64,000 nt of DNA from Ananas comosus (taxonomy: Eukaryota > Streptophyta > Magnoliopsida > Poales > Bromeliaceae), in contig NC_033627.1 of assembly GCF_001540865.1 (NCBI RefSeq), forward strand, positions 692,432-756,431, given 5' to 3'. Position numbers and translations under genes: made by a program. Positions within the stretch are counted from its first letter, which is position 1. The number at the start of each line of letters is the position of its first letter. Positions 11,600 through 23,051 of this stretch are shown in pieces. The notes beneath the pieces are model-generated. The model was given only the letters and a program-made list of their open reading frames with translations. It had not been told where the DNA came from and did not search any database.

Positions 11600-12492
11600 C
11601 AATTATTAAAAGATTATTAATTAACTAATTAATAAATTAATACCCAATATTTTGTATATACTCTAATGACATAATTGGGCAAATTATACAAAGAGGAGTG
11701 CTATTTATAGAAAAGGTTATGAAAAGGAGAGAAACGGCAACGTTGTTCTCCTTTTTCTTCTCCCTTTTTGTTTGTTTTTTTCTTTTTCTGTGTGCGTGTG
11801 TGTGATTATGATGATGGGTATTGTTAATTAATCACTTTATATCTTGGTAATTGTAATAGAAAAAAAAATTAAAAAAAAAATAAAATAAGAAGTTACTTTT
11901 CGTACTCTGACTACTATAGGCATGATTTTGCTTTTTTGGGTTATAAAAACTATTTTTGTTTGGTCGGTTAACTTACATATGATTAGTAATAAACAAATAT
12001 CGTTTTCATGTACATACAAGTAAAATAAAAATATATCAAGAAAATCGAGATAATTTTTTTAAATAATAAGATGATAAATTAAAACATTATTGCTAGATTT
12101 TTTTTTAATCTAAAATAATAATGATTGATTGATTGAATTGTTAGCAGTAACCTTAGGTGGAAAAATTACTAAACACAATGAGGAATGTTTCTCCAAGTAT
12201 CAGAAATTGGTAACAATGTTTGACCTGATTTGAAATTTCTTTTGAACAGAGTTTTTTTTTTTTTTTTTTTTTTTGCCCTTTTCTTTTCATCAAAGGCCCT
12301 GTGGACAATCGATTGGAGTAAAAAAGAAGTTAATCATGCAGAGAAAAAGAACATGAGGGTCTTTTGGTCAAAGGGGGAACACGTAAAAGGACTTGTACAC
12401 CCTGCTTCTCTTTTTGACTTTTGTATAAAGTTGTTTCAAAGGATTTAATGAAGGAACTTTTAATGCTTGTCCAATAGATTTATTCAAGTAAC
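11600..12492. other. Intergenic, nothing recognised
   Basis: AT-rich spacer with long A and T homopolymers (about 11860-11886 and 12249-12273). No coding features. Confidence 0.5.
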
Positions 12493-12504
12493 AAGTAATA
12501 CTCA

Positions 12505-12662
12505 CCACCGTCCCAGAAGCAAGTGGCAAAAAACTTAATGATTGATATCCAAAATTATAAATTTGAATCTTAATTGATTCATATTTTTAGCTAAATTTAT
12601 TTCTAAATGAAATAAATAAAACGGGTAGCATGCTATCTATCTCTTTATAAAAAAATAGAACA
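12505..12662 (+). mobile_element. tRNA-derived SINE, copy 1
   Basis: The sequence has an A-box-like AAGCAAGTGGC at the left, a degenerate B box (ATTTGAATC) and then the body TTTAGCTAAATTTATTTCT and AAATGAAATAAATAAAACGG, ending in ATCTCTTTATAAAAAAA. The same body occurs at 59484-59632 on the other strand. A perfect 12-bp direct repeat, AAGTAATACTCA, flanks it at 12493..12504 and 12663..12674. Confidence 0.8.
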
Positions 12663-12985
12663 AAGTAATACTCAAATAAGAGCTTCACGTCGAGATTTTG
12701 GACTTGTTTTTCACGGTACAGGAGGAACAAAGAAAAAAAAACTCTTAGGTAGTTTTAATCCAGCTATCTGTATACGAAATACTGCGATAATCTAAAATAT
12801 CTATTTGAATTTAATCAGAAATGTTCACCCTATAAATTCATATTAGTATATATCAACTCTCGAAAAAAAAAAAAAAGGTGTTTAGAGAATGATCTTTGAA
12901 TATTTTATATTCAATACTACTTTTTACATCTGGATTCAAAATTTATTTTAATAAAATCTCATGCTCCGATAATACATAAAATTAA

Positions 12986-13338
12986 AGAAAAACTTCAAAT
13001 ACCAGCTCTGTGGTTCCGTATTTTCTTACTTTAGTATCATATGATTTAAAGTGTATCACTTTCGTACCATATGGTTTTATTTTTCTTTTTTTTTATTCTC
13101 TCCACTAATTTTTTTTATTAAATCAGTGATAAAGTTAAAACTAAAGAGTACTAAAATAAATATTCAATAAATTATGGATGAGGTATCTAAGTTTTTTATA
13201 TAATTTAACGAGAAGTCAACGGAGGAACAGATAAAAAGAAAAAAACTGATACTACAGAGTATTAAATTGATACATTTTAAATCACATAGTACTAAAATAA
13301 AAAAATACAAAATCACGGAGGGTATTCGAAGTTTATTC
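12986..13338. mobile_element. Palindromic MITE, CTGTGGTTT family, degraded copy
   Basis: Left arm AAAAACTTCAAATACCAGCT and right arm ending GGTATTCGAAGTTTATTC are inverted. Both carry the family phrase CTxTGGTT ... ACTTTAGTA ... TTTAAAGTGTATCA. It is more diverged than the three copies at 17238, 44374 and 45106, and I could not identify a clean target duplication. Confidence 0.75.
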
Positions 13339-13861
13339 TAAATAATTATTATACATGAGAACTTAAGTTTCAAAGAGATATTGTTTGAATGTTTTATGTA
13401 CACTTCTCTCATGCGTCACCTTCAACAATCATTACATATGAATTAATAATTGGGTTGAAATTAAAGAGCAAACTATAGCTTTGAAAATAATGCTACCTAA
13501 TTACCTCAATTTGCGTTCTACGAGGAGTGAGTGTTAGAGGACATCATGAAGAAGCAGATGAGCCTGATTAATAACTAATGAAATATATATATATAAAATA
13601 TTTGTGAGAGCATGCATGCTTCTATCGCACGAGCTAAACCTAAGTAGAAATTCAGTGCTAACACTTTTTGCAGAAAAGTACATCGAACTTTGTAAATTTC
13701 TCTGTAGGTGTCCTAATCTGTCCCTCTTATATATACAGATTCATAATTTTACAGTACGTTGGAATTGGTGTTATGCAAAAACCTAGTTAGATGTCATGAT
13801 AACGGCAAGACAGGGATAACTAAAAAAACATTAAACTTTTCAGATTAGGGATATATATGGA
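13339..13861. other. Intergenic, nothing recognised
   Basis: AT-rich spacer without coding features or clear repeats. Confidence 0.5.
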
Positions 13862-14110
13862 GAGTTCGACTGGGCTACTATTAGTAGCAAAATTTTATTG
13901 TTGCTACCAGTTTTTTAGCCTTTGAATCAACTCTTTTCATTATTTCTAACCATTGGATTAAATACTATAACCCAGTGGGGACCACTCAACCCTAGGGGGG
14001 ACCACTCAACTCTAACCGACTAATATCATCCCGATCCTACAATTTTTCATCCTAGGGTTAAAAACTTGATAGCAAAAAGAGCGTTTTACTATTAATAGCA
14101 TTCCAGCCTA

Positions 14111-14113
<3 letters not shown>
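13862..14113. mobile_element. MITE-like foldback element of about 250 bp
   Basis: Left arm GGGCTACTATTAGTAGCAAA followed by TTGTTGCTACCAGTTTTTTA. The reverse complement of the right end reads GGCTGGAATGCTATTAATAG, then TTTTTGCTATCAAGTTTTTA. The arms are about 55 bp and imperfect. TA-rich sequence lies on both sides. The interior has two near-copies of GGGGACCACTCAAC. Confidence 0.7.
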
Positions 14114-14144
<31 letters not shown>

Positions 14145-14147
<3 letters not shown>

Positions 14148-14662
14148 GAGCTGCTATACTCTTATGAGTATTGGACCCTTCGTACTCATAAGTTGTTTTC
14201 GATGATGGGGCTTCCGAATCGATGATCCACTCCGTTAAATATGATCTAGAGTATTTGAAATTTCTAAAAAATAAATTTTGTAATTTTTCGAAATCATAAT
14301 AAAGTCTATCAAACAGGCATAAAATTAAGGGTCAAAATCGAACGATATCTTAAAAATGGATGATCGGATCCTTTAATTTAAGATCGGAGTTATTGATCTT
14401 TATCTAGGTAGTGACTAGAATTTTTTTATTAAAAATTCAATATATTCCGATTCTTTTACACCGTTAAACTAGCAAGTATTCCATACCGGCCTTTAAAAAT
14501 TATCAATTTTGTGAGCTTTTGATCGTAAGGTAAATGATGTCGAAAAATTATGAAATTTGATTTTTAGAAGTTTTAAATACTCTAGATAATATTTAACGGC
14601 GTGGATTATTGATTCGGAAGCTCTATCATCGAAAACAACTTATGAGTATGAGGACGATTATA

Positions 14663-14668
<6 letters not shown>
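14145..14668. mobile_element. Long-TIR foldback element inside TA repeats
   Basis: The left arm includes ACTCATAAGTTGTTTTCGAT and GGGGCTTCCGAATCGATGAT. The right end, reverse complemented, has the same two phrases with few changes. The inverted arms are about 140-180 bp and nearly half the element. It is flanked by (TA)n tracts at 14119-14143 and 14669-14698, probably its target preference. No transposase is encoded. Confidence 0.8.
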
Positions 14669-14698
<30 letters not shown>

Positions 14699-14712
<14 letters not shown>

Positions 14713-17237
14713 AAAACCTTAAAAGATATCTGAATGTAATTGATTAGTAAAATTTTAAAATAATAAATTATTTTAAGTTTACAAAGCGTGCGAAGTTAAT
14801 TTTGTCAGTATCATTACTTAAGAGAAGTACATAAATAGATATAAGGAAGAAAAAAAAAATAGTGAGCGCAAATTGATACCAAATAAATTTAAATTTCGTG
14901 CTAGTTAAAGAAATAGATTGTTGAATATCACATTTATTATTTAAATCTCTTTTTTTTTTTTTTTGAAAGTCCCAACACGCTCCAGTAATAAGTAATAACT
15001 TATAACGCATGAAATAATTTCTTGCTACCAAATAGTTTGGAAAGATGTTAAAATAAATACAACGTTTAATTAGTATCAAATTGAAACACTAATAGTGGGT
15101 TGCGGCACGTGCACGTGGCACGGGGGAGGGGACAAAGGAATAGTCGCATGGAGCGCACGAGCTACGCTAAATATCGGATCCAACGCCGAGCTATACAATG
15201 CCACTACATGCCCTGACCCACATTTTATTTTATCTCGGGGTGCGAATTAACCCGACACGGACCCATCACGCTAACCCTTTTGAACTCTCTCGTCCTTCTC
15301 TTTTCATATCTTTTCTTTTTTTAAAAAAAAAAAGAAAAAAAGAAAAGGACCCCTTGCTTATAGCTCGACTTAAAGTGGCCCCTCAACTTTGAGTTTACAT
15401 TTAAATAATTCTAATTTGTTAAATTTAATAATAATTATTGTTAAGTATAAAAAAATATAAATACCGTTTTCTAATAGCTTACGTTTTTAAAGTACAACAG
15501 GTTTCACATGTGTTGCCGTACTCTAAAAGCTTAAGCTTTAGAGTACAACGGTTGTTTCACATAGTATCAAAGTAGGAGATTCTGAGTTCGAATCATGCCA
15601 TACTCTTAGTGTTATTTACTTTCTCTCATGCTTCGAGTAGTATTAATTTTCTCCCATTTAACTCAAGTTCACGTCATGGTCTTTAAAAAAAAAAAAAGTC
15701 TCGAGTCCAGACGTGAGTCCGTTCTCTAATAGCTTAAGTTTTTTAAAGCACAACAATTGTTTCATAATTTTGTTAAATACGCAGTTTTAGTTCCTTTTGT
15801 AAGCAATAAAATCATGCTTATGATTGATTAATAGCTAGAAAGCGTATTAAATTTGATTAGAAAATAATTTAGAAGATAAGCAAATTTGTTTAGAAAAAAT
15901 ATTAAAGTTGAGAGACCTATTTCAAAATATTCTATAATTGAAGGGGTCTAGATATGTGATCTATTTATTTATTTATTGGAGCTTGTGTTCACTAGTGAGT
16001 ATACTCTCACGGCTCCTCAAAAGAATGGCTTTAATGACCTCACAATGTACCTTAAAGTAGCCACATTCCCGTGCCCTTCTGCTCATTATCCTCTTTGTTT
16101 AATCCCCATTTGTGCTTTGGGGCATTGAATCCTGAGGAGATTAATTATATAATAAGATGCTAATAATAATGTGTTTATTACTGGAGTAATTATTATTGCA
16201 ACTTTGGTCACCCTTCCATTGTGGGGACACAACACAAGGCATCTTCCTCTTCCCACGAGTCGCACTTCATATCGCATTATGAAATCCTTTTGAACCACAA
16301 AGCTTTAAATTTTAATTTTAGTTTTTCTTTTTGGGGGTGGGCCATGCGCTTTGTTGGTCATGGTCCATTCCATTTATCAGATGCGCCTAACTAAGACGCA
16401 CTCTTTTCTATCAAAGTACTACATGACACAGATAGACAAGGACGCATTTTACTCTGATGTGTCTGATAAAATTTTGTTCTCACGACTTATCATAGAATCT
16501 TTTGACAACCTACGCATAGAGTTTTCTAGATTGTTGGCAAATTTGTCGTAACATTCACTATCTCGGCGACTGCTAATGCTAAAAGCTAAAATAAAAATAG
16601 AGCTAAAACAGGCCCCGAAGTCAACTTGATGTAGAAATGCCATAAACCAAGTAACCAACCGCTGTAAAGAATTTGTTCCCCTGTCCTTGTTATTCCCAAC
16701 CAAAAAAAAAAAAAAAAAATGGAGGAACGAAAATGGTGGAGAGAATCTATCTACACATAAGAGATAAGGCCTTGCGCTTTGCTCACCGTTAATCTGAGTG
16801 GAAGGATCTAAATGAAACATCATGTGCTTATCGACACAGTACAACACGACACTGACACAATTGTATTACACTTTTTACTTGTTAGAAAGAGATAGGATCC
16901 TCGGATTAATCTCTTTATTCCATTGAAAAGAAGTAATTTTACAACGAGGAATTGAGGAGACTAGAGAATGGCTCTTGATCTATGTAGTGTTCGCTAAATT
17001 TTGTTATCGACAGGTAAATTAACTGAATCTGATCATTATTTATTGGTTGAATTTACTCAAACTTAATAAATGAAATTTCTTTTGTAACCGGGCCTAAACC
17101 TATGGACAAACAAGCCCATTAGAAAACCAGTGGGCCGAACCAGCCCAATGGCTTCGGCCACTTTAGGCCTCTGTACTATTTACATTCAATATGTTGCATT
17201 ATGGGCCAAATGGACCCTTTTTTGTAAATAACTTCTA
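14699..17237. other. Intergenic with old repeats, no gene supported
   Basis: AT-rich. At about 15465-15770 there is a degraded plant repeat whose phrases TAATAGCTTA and AAGTACAACAGG recur in tandem. It includes a tRNA-like GAGTTCGAATCATGCC. Reading frames near 16086-16298 and 16449-16847 show no family features. Confidence 0.45.
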
Positions 17238-17592
17238 GGGAAAACTTCAAAAACCCCCCCCTGTGGTTTCGTGCATTCTCACTTTGCTACCCTGTGGTTT
17301 AAAACGTATCAATTTCCCCCCCTGTGGTTTCATTTTTATCTTTTCGGAAGCTTTTTCGTTAATATTTTGTTAAATTATATACAAAAAACTTCAGATAACC
17401 ATCTATATTTATCGAATAGTCACTTTAGTATCCTTTAATTTTAACTTTGTCACTGATTTTAAAAAAAAATAATAAAATTGATAACAAAAAGATAAAAACG
17501 AAACCACAGGGGGGCAAATTGATACGTTTTAAACCACAGGGTAGCAAAGTGAGAATGCACGAAACCACAGGGGGGGTTTTTGAAGTTTTCCC
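17238..17592. mobile_element. Palindromic MITE, CTGTGGTTT family, with 9-bp TSD
   Basis: It starts GGGAAAACTTCAAAAACC and ends with the inverse, GGTTTTTGAAGTTTTCCC. The arms of over 100 bp share CCTGTGGTTT, CTCACTTTGCTACCCTGTGG and the intervening sequence. A perfect 9-bp direct repeat, TAACTTCTA, flanks it (17229..17237 and 17593..17601), which is the length made by Mutator-type transposases. The arms are the least diverged of the four copies, so this may be the youngest. Confidence 0.9.
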
Positions 17593-17636
17593 TAACTTCT
17601 AATCAACTAAAAGACTTAAATGCAAATACCTTTTTG

Positions 17637-17769
17637 TAGTAAGCATAAGTGACAAAAAATTTGATGGCAGAATATCTGAGATTCTAAATTCAAAACTAAT
17701 TCCTCCACATTTTCAGTTAAGTTTATAAAAAATTTGAACGAACTGAGTCACATGCTATCTTTCACGACC
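17637..17769 (+). mobile_element. SINE-like copy 3, degraded
   Basis: AAGCATAAGTGACAAAAAAT, then TCTAAATTCAAAACTAATTC, TTTTCAGTTAAGTTTAT and CACATGCTATCTTTCACGAC follow the order of the SINE at 12505-12662 and 59484-59632. No target duplication is visible. Confidence 0.5.
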
Positions 17770-17871
17770 CTATCGCAAGGTTTATAAATTTGTGCAGTTT
17801 GTTCATATATAATTTAAGTTGTAATAAATCAACGCTCTTTTTCTCCTCCCTTTTTCTGGAACTATTGAAAC

Positions 17872-18174
17872 CAAAGATTTAAATACCGTGGCATGGGATT
17901 GTGTCGAAATCTTACTGCCGATCACAAAAAATACATGTGTGCCGACACGTAATAATATGAAATATTTATTTTTTTTAGTAACAAAATTTTCTAATTGTTT
18001 ATTATGTATCTTCATCGAATTTGTTGAACTTTATTTAAAAAATCACTAACTAAATTTAAAAAAAAAAAAAATTTTGAGCTGTGCCATCAGCACGGGACTG
18101 TATCATGCCGGTATCTTATTGACACGATACGTTACGGTTGATACGCGTCGTGTCGATAAACACTTAAATCCTTG
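17872..18174. mobile_element. hAT-like MITE of about 300 bp
   Basis: Terminal inverted repeats CAAAGATTTAAAT and CAAGGATTTAAGT (11 of 13 matching). The flanks ATTGAAAC (17864..17871) and ATTGCAAC (18175..18182) match at 7 of 8 positions, the length expected of hAT elements. The interior repeats the motif of GTGTCGA and CGACACG. Confidence 0.6.
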
Positions 18175-18182
18175 ATTGCAAC

Positions 18183-19069
18183 TATTTATACACGCGGCCA
18201 TATGGTCTACATGCATCCGTGCACATGCATAGCCCAATTATGAAGTACAATTACACATGCCAGCTAATAACACGTTTCCGGAAGAGATGAGAAGTCAAAA
18301 CCATAACACTCCATGGGTTTCCGCAGCCCACGAGAAACCATGTAGATAATAATAGCATCCTATAAGCATGTTTTTTTTTTTTTTTTTCTTCTTCTTCAGG
18401 TTTACATTGTTTATCCTAAATAATCAAAAACAGAAGCATCCCAAACGAGAAGAATAAGAAGAAGAGAGCAAGAGAAGAAGCACACAAGAAACTGCCCCTT
18501 GCCAAATATTCCAATTGCCAAACACTACTACTTACTATTGATTAGTCTTAGACAGCTCCCTCTTGTTGACTATGAATGTATAAATAAATATACATTAATA
18601 AGCAGGTAATTCTTTGGAGTTACTGATTAGCAATACGTGTACCAATATATCAACAACATATAAAAATAATATTTTAAAAAGATTGTAATAGTACTATATT
18701 AACTAACGACCCATTACTTTACGTCTCTATCTACCTAACAAGCATGATTGTTGACATGATAATGCATTTGTGGTGGATCCTTCATATGCACACATTTCAA
18801 CTTCATGACTACTGACTATCATGAAGAAGAGCCAATGCTGGCCACAATTAATCAAATGGAACCGTCCAAAGTCCACATCATCTCCACCCTTTATCTCTCA
18901 TATCTCTTCCATATATATAAGAAGTTTCTAAAAGCCAATTTGGCTCCTCCCTTATCCTGTATATATATATATATATATATATATTACCCCATCTCCAACT
19001 CTTTTTATTCTTTAATTTCCCACATATTATATCTCTCTTTCTCTCTCCCGCTTTGTGCTGTGTCATGAA
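18183..19069. promoter_or_regulatory. Upstream region of the peroxidase gene
   Basis: No gene. Candidate TATA elements are CATATATATAAG near 18911 and the (TA)n tract at about 18960-18985. The latter lies some 85-110 bases before the ATG and precedes a CT-rich leader (19031-19050), so it is the better placed one. Confidence 0.4.
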
Positions 19070-21072
19070 ATGGCAAAAATTGGTGTGGTGGTGCTGCTAC
19101 TCTTCTTGAGCCTCTATGTGTTTCCTCAATTGGGCTCTGCACAGCTCCAGCAAAACTACTATGCTAACATTTGCCCCAACGTCGAGACCATCGTGAGGAA
19201 TGCCGTCACGAAGAAGATTCAGGAGACCTTTGTGACCGTCGGAGCCACAATTCGCCTCTTCTTCCACGATTGCTTCGTTCAGGTGATTGTATGCTTAAAC
19301 ATAATGTCGAAACAAAGAATTCAAACTAACTCTGCTTTTAGATTCACACGTACGGATCGAATCGAATGCCTATCCGATGACTCGGGCATATATACTTATC
19401 AAACGATCGATGTTGGTGATAGGGATGTGATGCCTCGGTGATAATCGTGTCGACAGGGAACAACACGGCGGAGAAGGACAACCCAATTAACCTCTCCCTC
19501 GCTGGAGACGGATTCGACACCGTGATTCGGGCTAAGGCGGCGGTGGATGCAGTCCCCCAGTGCACGAATAAGGTGTCGTGTGCCGATATCCTCGCGATGG
19601 CCACTCGGGACGTCATAGCTCTGGTTCGTAGCTCTTTAACTTTCTCTTCAGATGCCTGCGTGCACAACAATACATACTGCTTTGTAAGGCGGATGTTTGG
19701 TGCTGTTGAATTCAACAGGCGGGCGGGCCGTCATATGCGGTGGAATTGGGGAGGTTGGATGGGCTGAGCTCGACGGCGAGCAGTGTTAACGGGAGGTTGC
19801 CACCACCGAGTTTCAATTTGGATCAACTTACCTCTCTATTCGCAGCAAACGGGCTCTCTCAATCCGACATGATCGCTCTCTCAGGTAAATATGTTCATTC
19901 CGTTAATTATGCACTCTTTACCAAACTCTTTTATGAAAACAGCAGAATAATCTGCGACTTTCGACAAGAAGATTAATTTATCATCTGGACCCAGTAAAAT
20001 ATTTAAATTGGAAAAAAAAAAAAACTATCATAATAGCTTCTCTCGGTCAACTTCACCTTGAAGTTGTCGAAAAGTAAATCTCTACCAAAAAAAAAAAAAA
20101 ACAAAAGTTTTTTAAAATATTAACGGTAAAATATAAGTACAAAAGAGTAATTTGATAACACAGTGGAGTGGGGGCCTTAATTAGCGACAGGTCACCACAG
20201 ACTGGGCCAATAATGGGATATGAAAATTGGAGATTAGTAGCCGAATGACCTGTATCGATTGAGACCTTTTGCTGCTTTTATGCATATAAAGATAAAGATA
20301 AAGACAATAATAGCTAGATAAGAAAGAGTAGGAATATTCGGGAAGAGACATTTTTCCCATGTACTTTATCTTCATTTTTTTAATCTTTAAAATATGAAAT
20401 GGAATATACAATTCAATTAGGCTTTGTTACCAGAAGCGACAGTATTCCTCTCATGCTTTCATTTTTTTTACAAAAAGAAAAAATAAAGTAACAGTAATAT
20501 CCAGTTCATAATTTAAGTTGCCAGCAAGTGACTTCAACTAGCTTGCGTTTTTTGTTTTCTTCTCTCTCAACGTATCTGCATGTTCTATTGTACCCGACGA
20601 AAACAAACTAGAAATTTTCAATCTTTAACACAGCGCTAAAACAAATGTGGAATCTAATTTTGCAGCGGCTCACACGGTGGGCTTCGCTCACTGCAGCACC
20701 TTTGCGAACCGCCTATACAACTTCAGCCCAGGAAGCCCAGTGGACCCAAGCTTCAACCAGGCCTACGCGGCCCAGCTACAGGCCGCATGCCCTCCTAACG
20801 CAGACCCGAACCTAGCCGTCGCAAATGACCCGGTCACTCCCCGGGTCTTCGACAACCAGTACTACAAGAACTTACAACAAGGAATGGGCCTCTTCACCTC
20901 AGACCAAGTCCTCTTCACGGACTCGCGATCGGCGCCCATCGTCAACTCATGGGCCCAGAGCCCGCAAGCATTTCAGCAGGCCTTTGTTACCGCCATCACG
21001 AAGATGGGGCGGGTCGGAGTCAAAACCGGGTCTCAGGGAAACATTCGCCGCAATTGCGCCTTCTTCAATTAA
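19070..21072 (+). CDS. Class III secretory peroxidase (328 aa)
   Basis: Four exons: 19070..19282, 19423..19623, 19719..19884 and 20666..21072, all GT-AG. This is the classic intron pattern of plant class III peroxidases. Residues 1-24 form a signal peptide (hydrophobic [12 protein letters not shown], cleavage after GSA). The distal haem site [15 protein letters not shown] gives Arg62 and His66. The proximal site is LSAAHTVGF with His196. The eight expected cysteines can be found, including C35, the CD pair after exon 1, and the C-terminal RRNCAFF. The end [11 protein letters not shown] and [11 protein letters not shown] place it near the Arabidopsis PER50/51/73 group. The enzyme uses H2O2 to oxidise phenolics, typically in the cell wall. 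The Ala in SAAHT (usually SGAHT) comes from a codon split by intron 3 and is seen in other monocot members. I chose ATG 19070 because it opens directly into the signal peptide. Confidence 0.97.
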
Positions 21073-22510
21073 TTGAAAGGAAAAAAAACAAAACAAAACA
21101 AAACAGGGTTGTTTTATTTTGTTCAAATTACAAAATTGTATTCATTCTTGAGGAAGCATAATGAGAATGTGATCATTGAAGAAGAGACACCTAATACCTA
21201 ATTGAATAAAACTAGATGCTAGTGTCATGAAGTGGGGATGCATTCGTAAAAAGCTTCACAACTTTTATTGTCCTTTTTTTCTTTTCTTTTTTTTTAATTG
21301 TAAAAGTCACCCGATGACTCCGAGAGTTTTAAATATAGCAACTAAAAAAGTAAAGGAAAAAAGAAAAAGTTCATTTGCTTTGCTTCAACGGCACGAAGGG
21401 GTTATAAAATAAAGATGACGTAGAATAGCAAGCTTCTAGGCACGCCTCCACTGACTGACCCCAAGACTCGAAGACCACATCCGACGACTGTCGATCTATC
21501 GGATAGTGGGTTGTGATCTCATGCATACGCCAATTGAGTTAAAAAGTCCAAATTCTAGAGAAATGGTCTCCTAATGCTCCACTTAGGAGATAGTACAGCT
21601 CTATGTCGGGCCCACTCCCTACCTAATGACAAATTGTTATCTATGCTTTTAAATTAATAAATCAAATTCGTAGAGATTGAAATCAATATGATCCTGCCTA
21701 TTCAAATTTGTCTTCAAGCTAAGTTCATGCTGCCAAAAAAAAATAAAAATAAAATCAGGCCACCAATTAACTTCTAGCCAAATTAAAGAGTCCGGCCATA
21801 GTGTTTTTATAAGCACAAAGTACTTAATGTTTATAAATTTTTTTTACTGTTAGATCTATTTCTTTAATCGATTTTACCTATCAAATTATGCTATTTCATC
21901 AACCACACATTCAATCATAAAGGACCATTATTATTTTAATTCTATAATTTTTCATCTAAAGACCAGTATTTTTAACAGCATAAGAGCTTAGAGCTTAATT
22001 GGCCAATTAAATACAATTAGGTATTTTATCTTATGGAATGGAACATGAGAGCCTGTCTAAAAATAGCCTACGGGGGAGGGTGGTTTCCAGGGCTATTCAC
22101 CAAAAAGGGTGGTTCGAAAAGCCTTCCCCGTGTCCAGACAAAATTCCTGCACCAGAACCGTACAAAACCGGGGGCGGTGGCAGCCCACTCGTCATGAGAT
22201 GAGGGGAATTAAAAAAACGTGTGGTTTCGTACACCTCGCTACGCGGCTTTGGCCACGTGGCGCTGACCGAGCGGCGCTTACGGGGAAAGAGCCGGTGTGC
22301 AACATGCGCGCCAGTGGTGCCTCTTGTGCGGATGAGGAGGCCGTCCGCGTCCGCATCCGCATCCGCATCACGCGAGCCCACACGGACTGCGACGCCAACG
22401 AAGTGGAAAAAGACACAGACCCTCTTTTTAAGTTGAAACAAAAACTAAATAGAACACTCTACTGTGGTTTTAGATTCGAACGTTACATCTATATACACCC
22501 ACAAACACAC

Positions 22511-22555
<45 letters not shown>

Positions 22556-22573
22556 GTACACAGTAGGGCGGTC
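21073..22573. other. Intergenic and upstream region of the next gene
   Basis: The first 150 bases are the likely peroxidase 3' UTR. A GC-rich block at about 22210-22400 with (CCGCAT)n-type repeats (CGCATCCGCATCCGCATC) and a (GA)n tract at 22517-22552 precede the ATG of the next gene and are probably promoter and 5' UTR. A long frame across this block is low-complexity and its in-frame overlap with the next exon is accidental. Confidence 0.5.
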
Positions 22574-23051
22574 ATGGAGTGGTGGGATGAGATCGTGCTC
22601 CCGATGATCAGGCGAGTTTGGATCAATGTCGCTACTCGGCTCGGCTTCCAACAAACCACCGGTAAGTGCATTATGCTAAATCCACACCGAAACTACCATC
22701 AATGCTGCTTTGAGATTGGCGTACTGTGCACGATTGATAGCGGATTAGACATGGTGCAGTGACTCGGTTAAATTATATAAATACAAATGTATCTAATTAC
22801 CTGTGGAAACAACAGGGCTGAGGAAGCTGAGGAAAGAGGTGCGGACGTGCGAGTACGAGGACGTGCACGTGATGTGGGAGATGCTGAGGAAGGCGGATTC
22901 CGATATCCCACCTGCAGGAAGAAGAACCCGAATTCAACTGCGTACAAGGAGGGCCAGCGAAGGCGCTTGGAGCACAGCAGCATTAGCCTCCGAGTGGACC
23001 AGGCGAGGAGCCTCTCCGCTTAATCTCTGTTTCCTGTGTTGCAGTTTCTAA
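22574..23051 (+). CDS. Small plant protein of unknown function (107 aa)
   Basis: Exon 1 (22574..22661) encodes MEWWDEIVLPMIRRVWINVA and TRLGFQQTT. Exon 2 (22816..23051) continues GLRKLRKEVRTCEYEDVHVM and WEMLRKADSD. The junction is GT-AG with a split Gly codon. The Trp-rich amphipathic N-terminus and the KLRxxVRTCEYEDVxVMWEM block look like a conserved small plant family, but I recall no function. The C-terminal third (Arg-rich, ending PLNLCFLCCSF) is less certain; a different frame would end in ARSLSA at 23023. No signal peptide is apparent. Confidence 0.72.

Noticed and set aside
15560..15600. tRNA-like sequence with GTTCGAATC
   Set aside because: A B-box-like phrase occurs, but no cloverleaf could be drawn; kept only as part of a degraded repeat.
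16449..16847. 132-codon minus-strand frame
   Set aside because: Low-complexity Phe run and no recognisable motif; surroundings are repeat-like.
22109..22762. Long frame across the leader of the 107-aa gene
   Set aside because: Contains microsatellite-encoded repeats and reads through the intron; the ATG at 22574 fits the spliced gene better.
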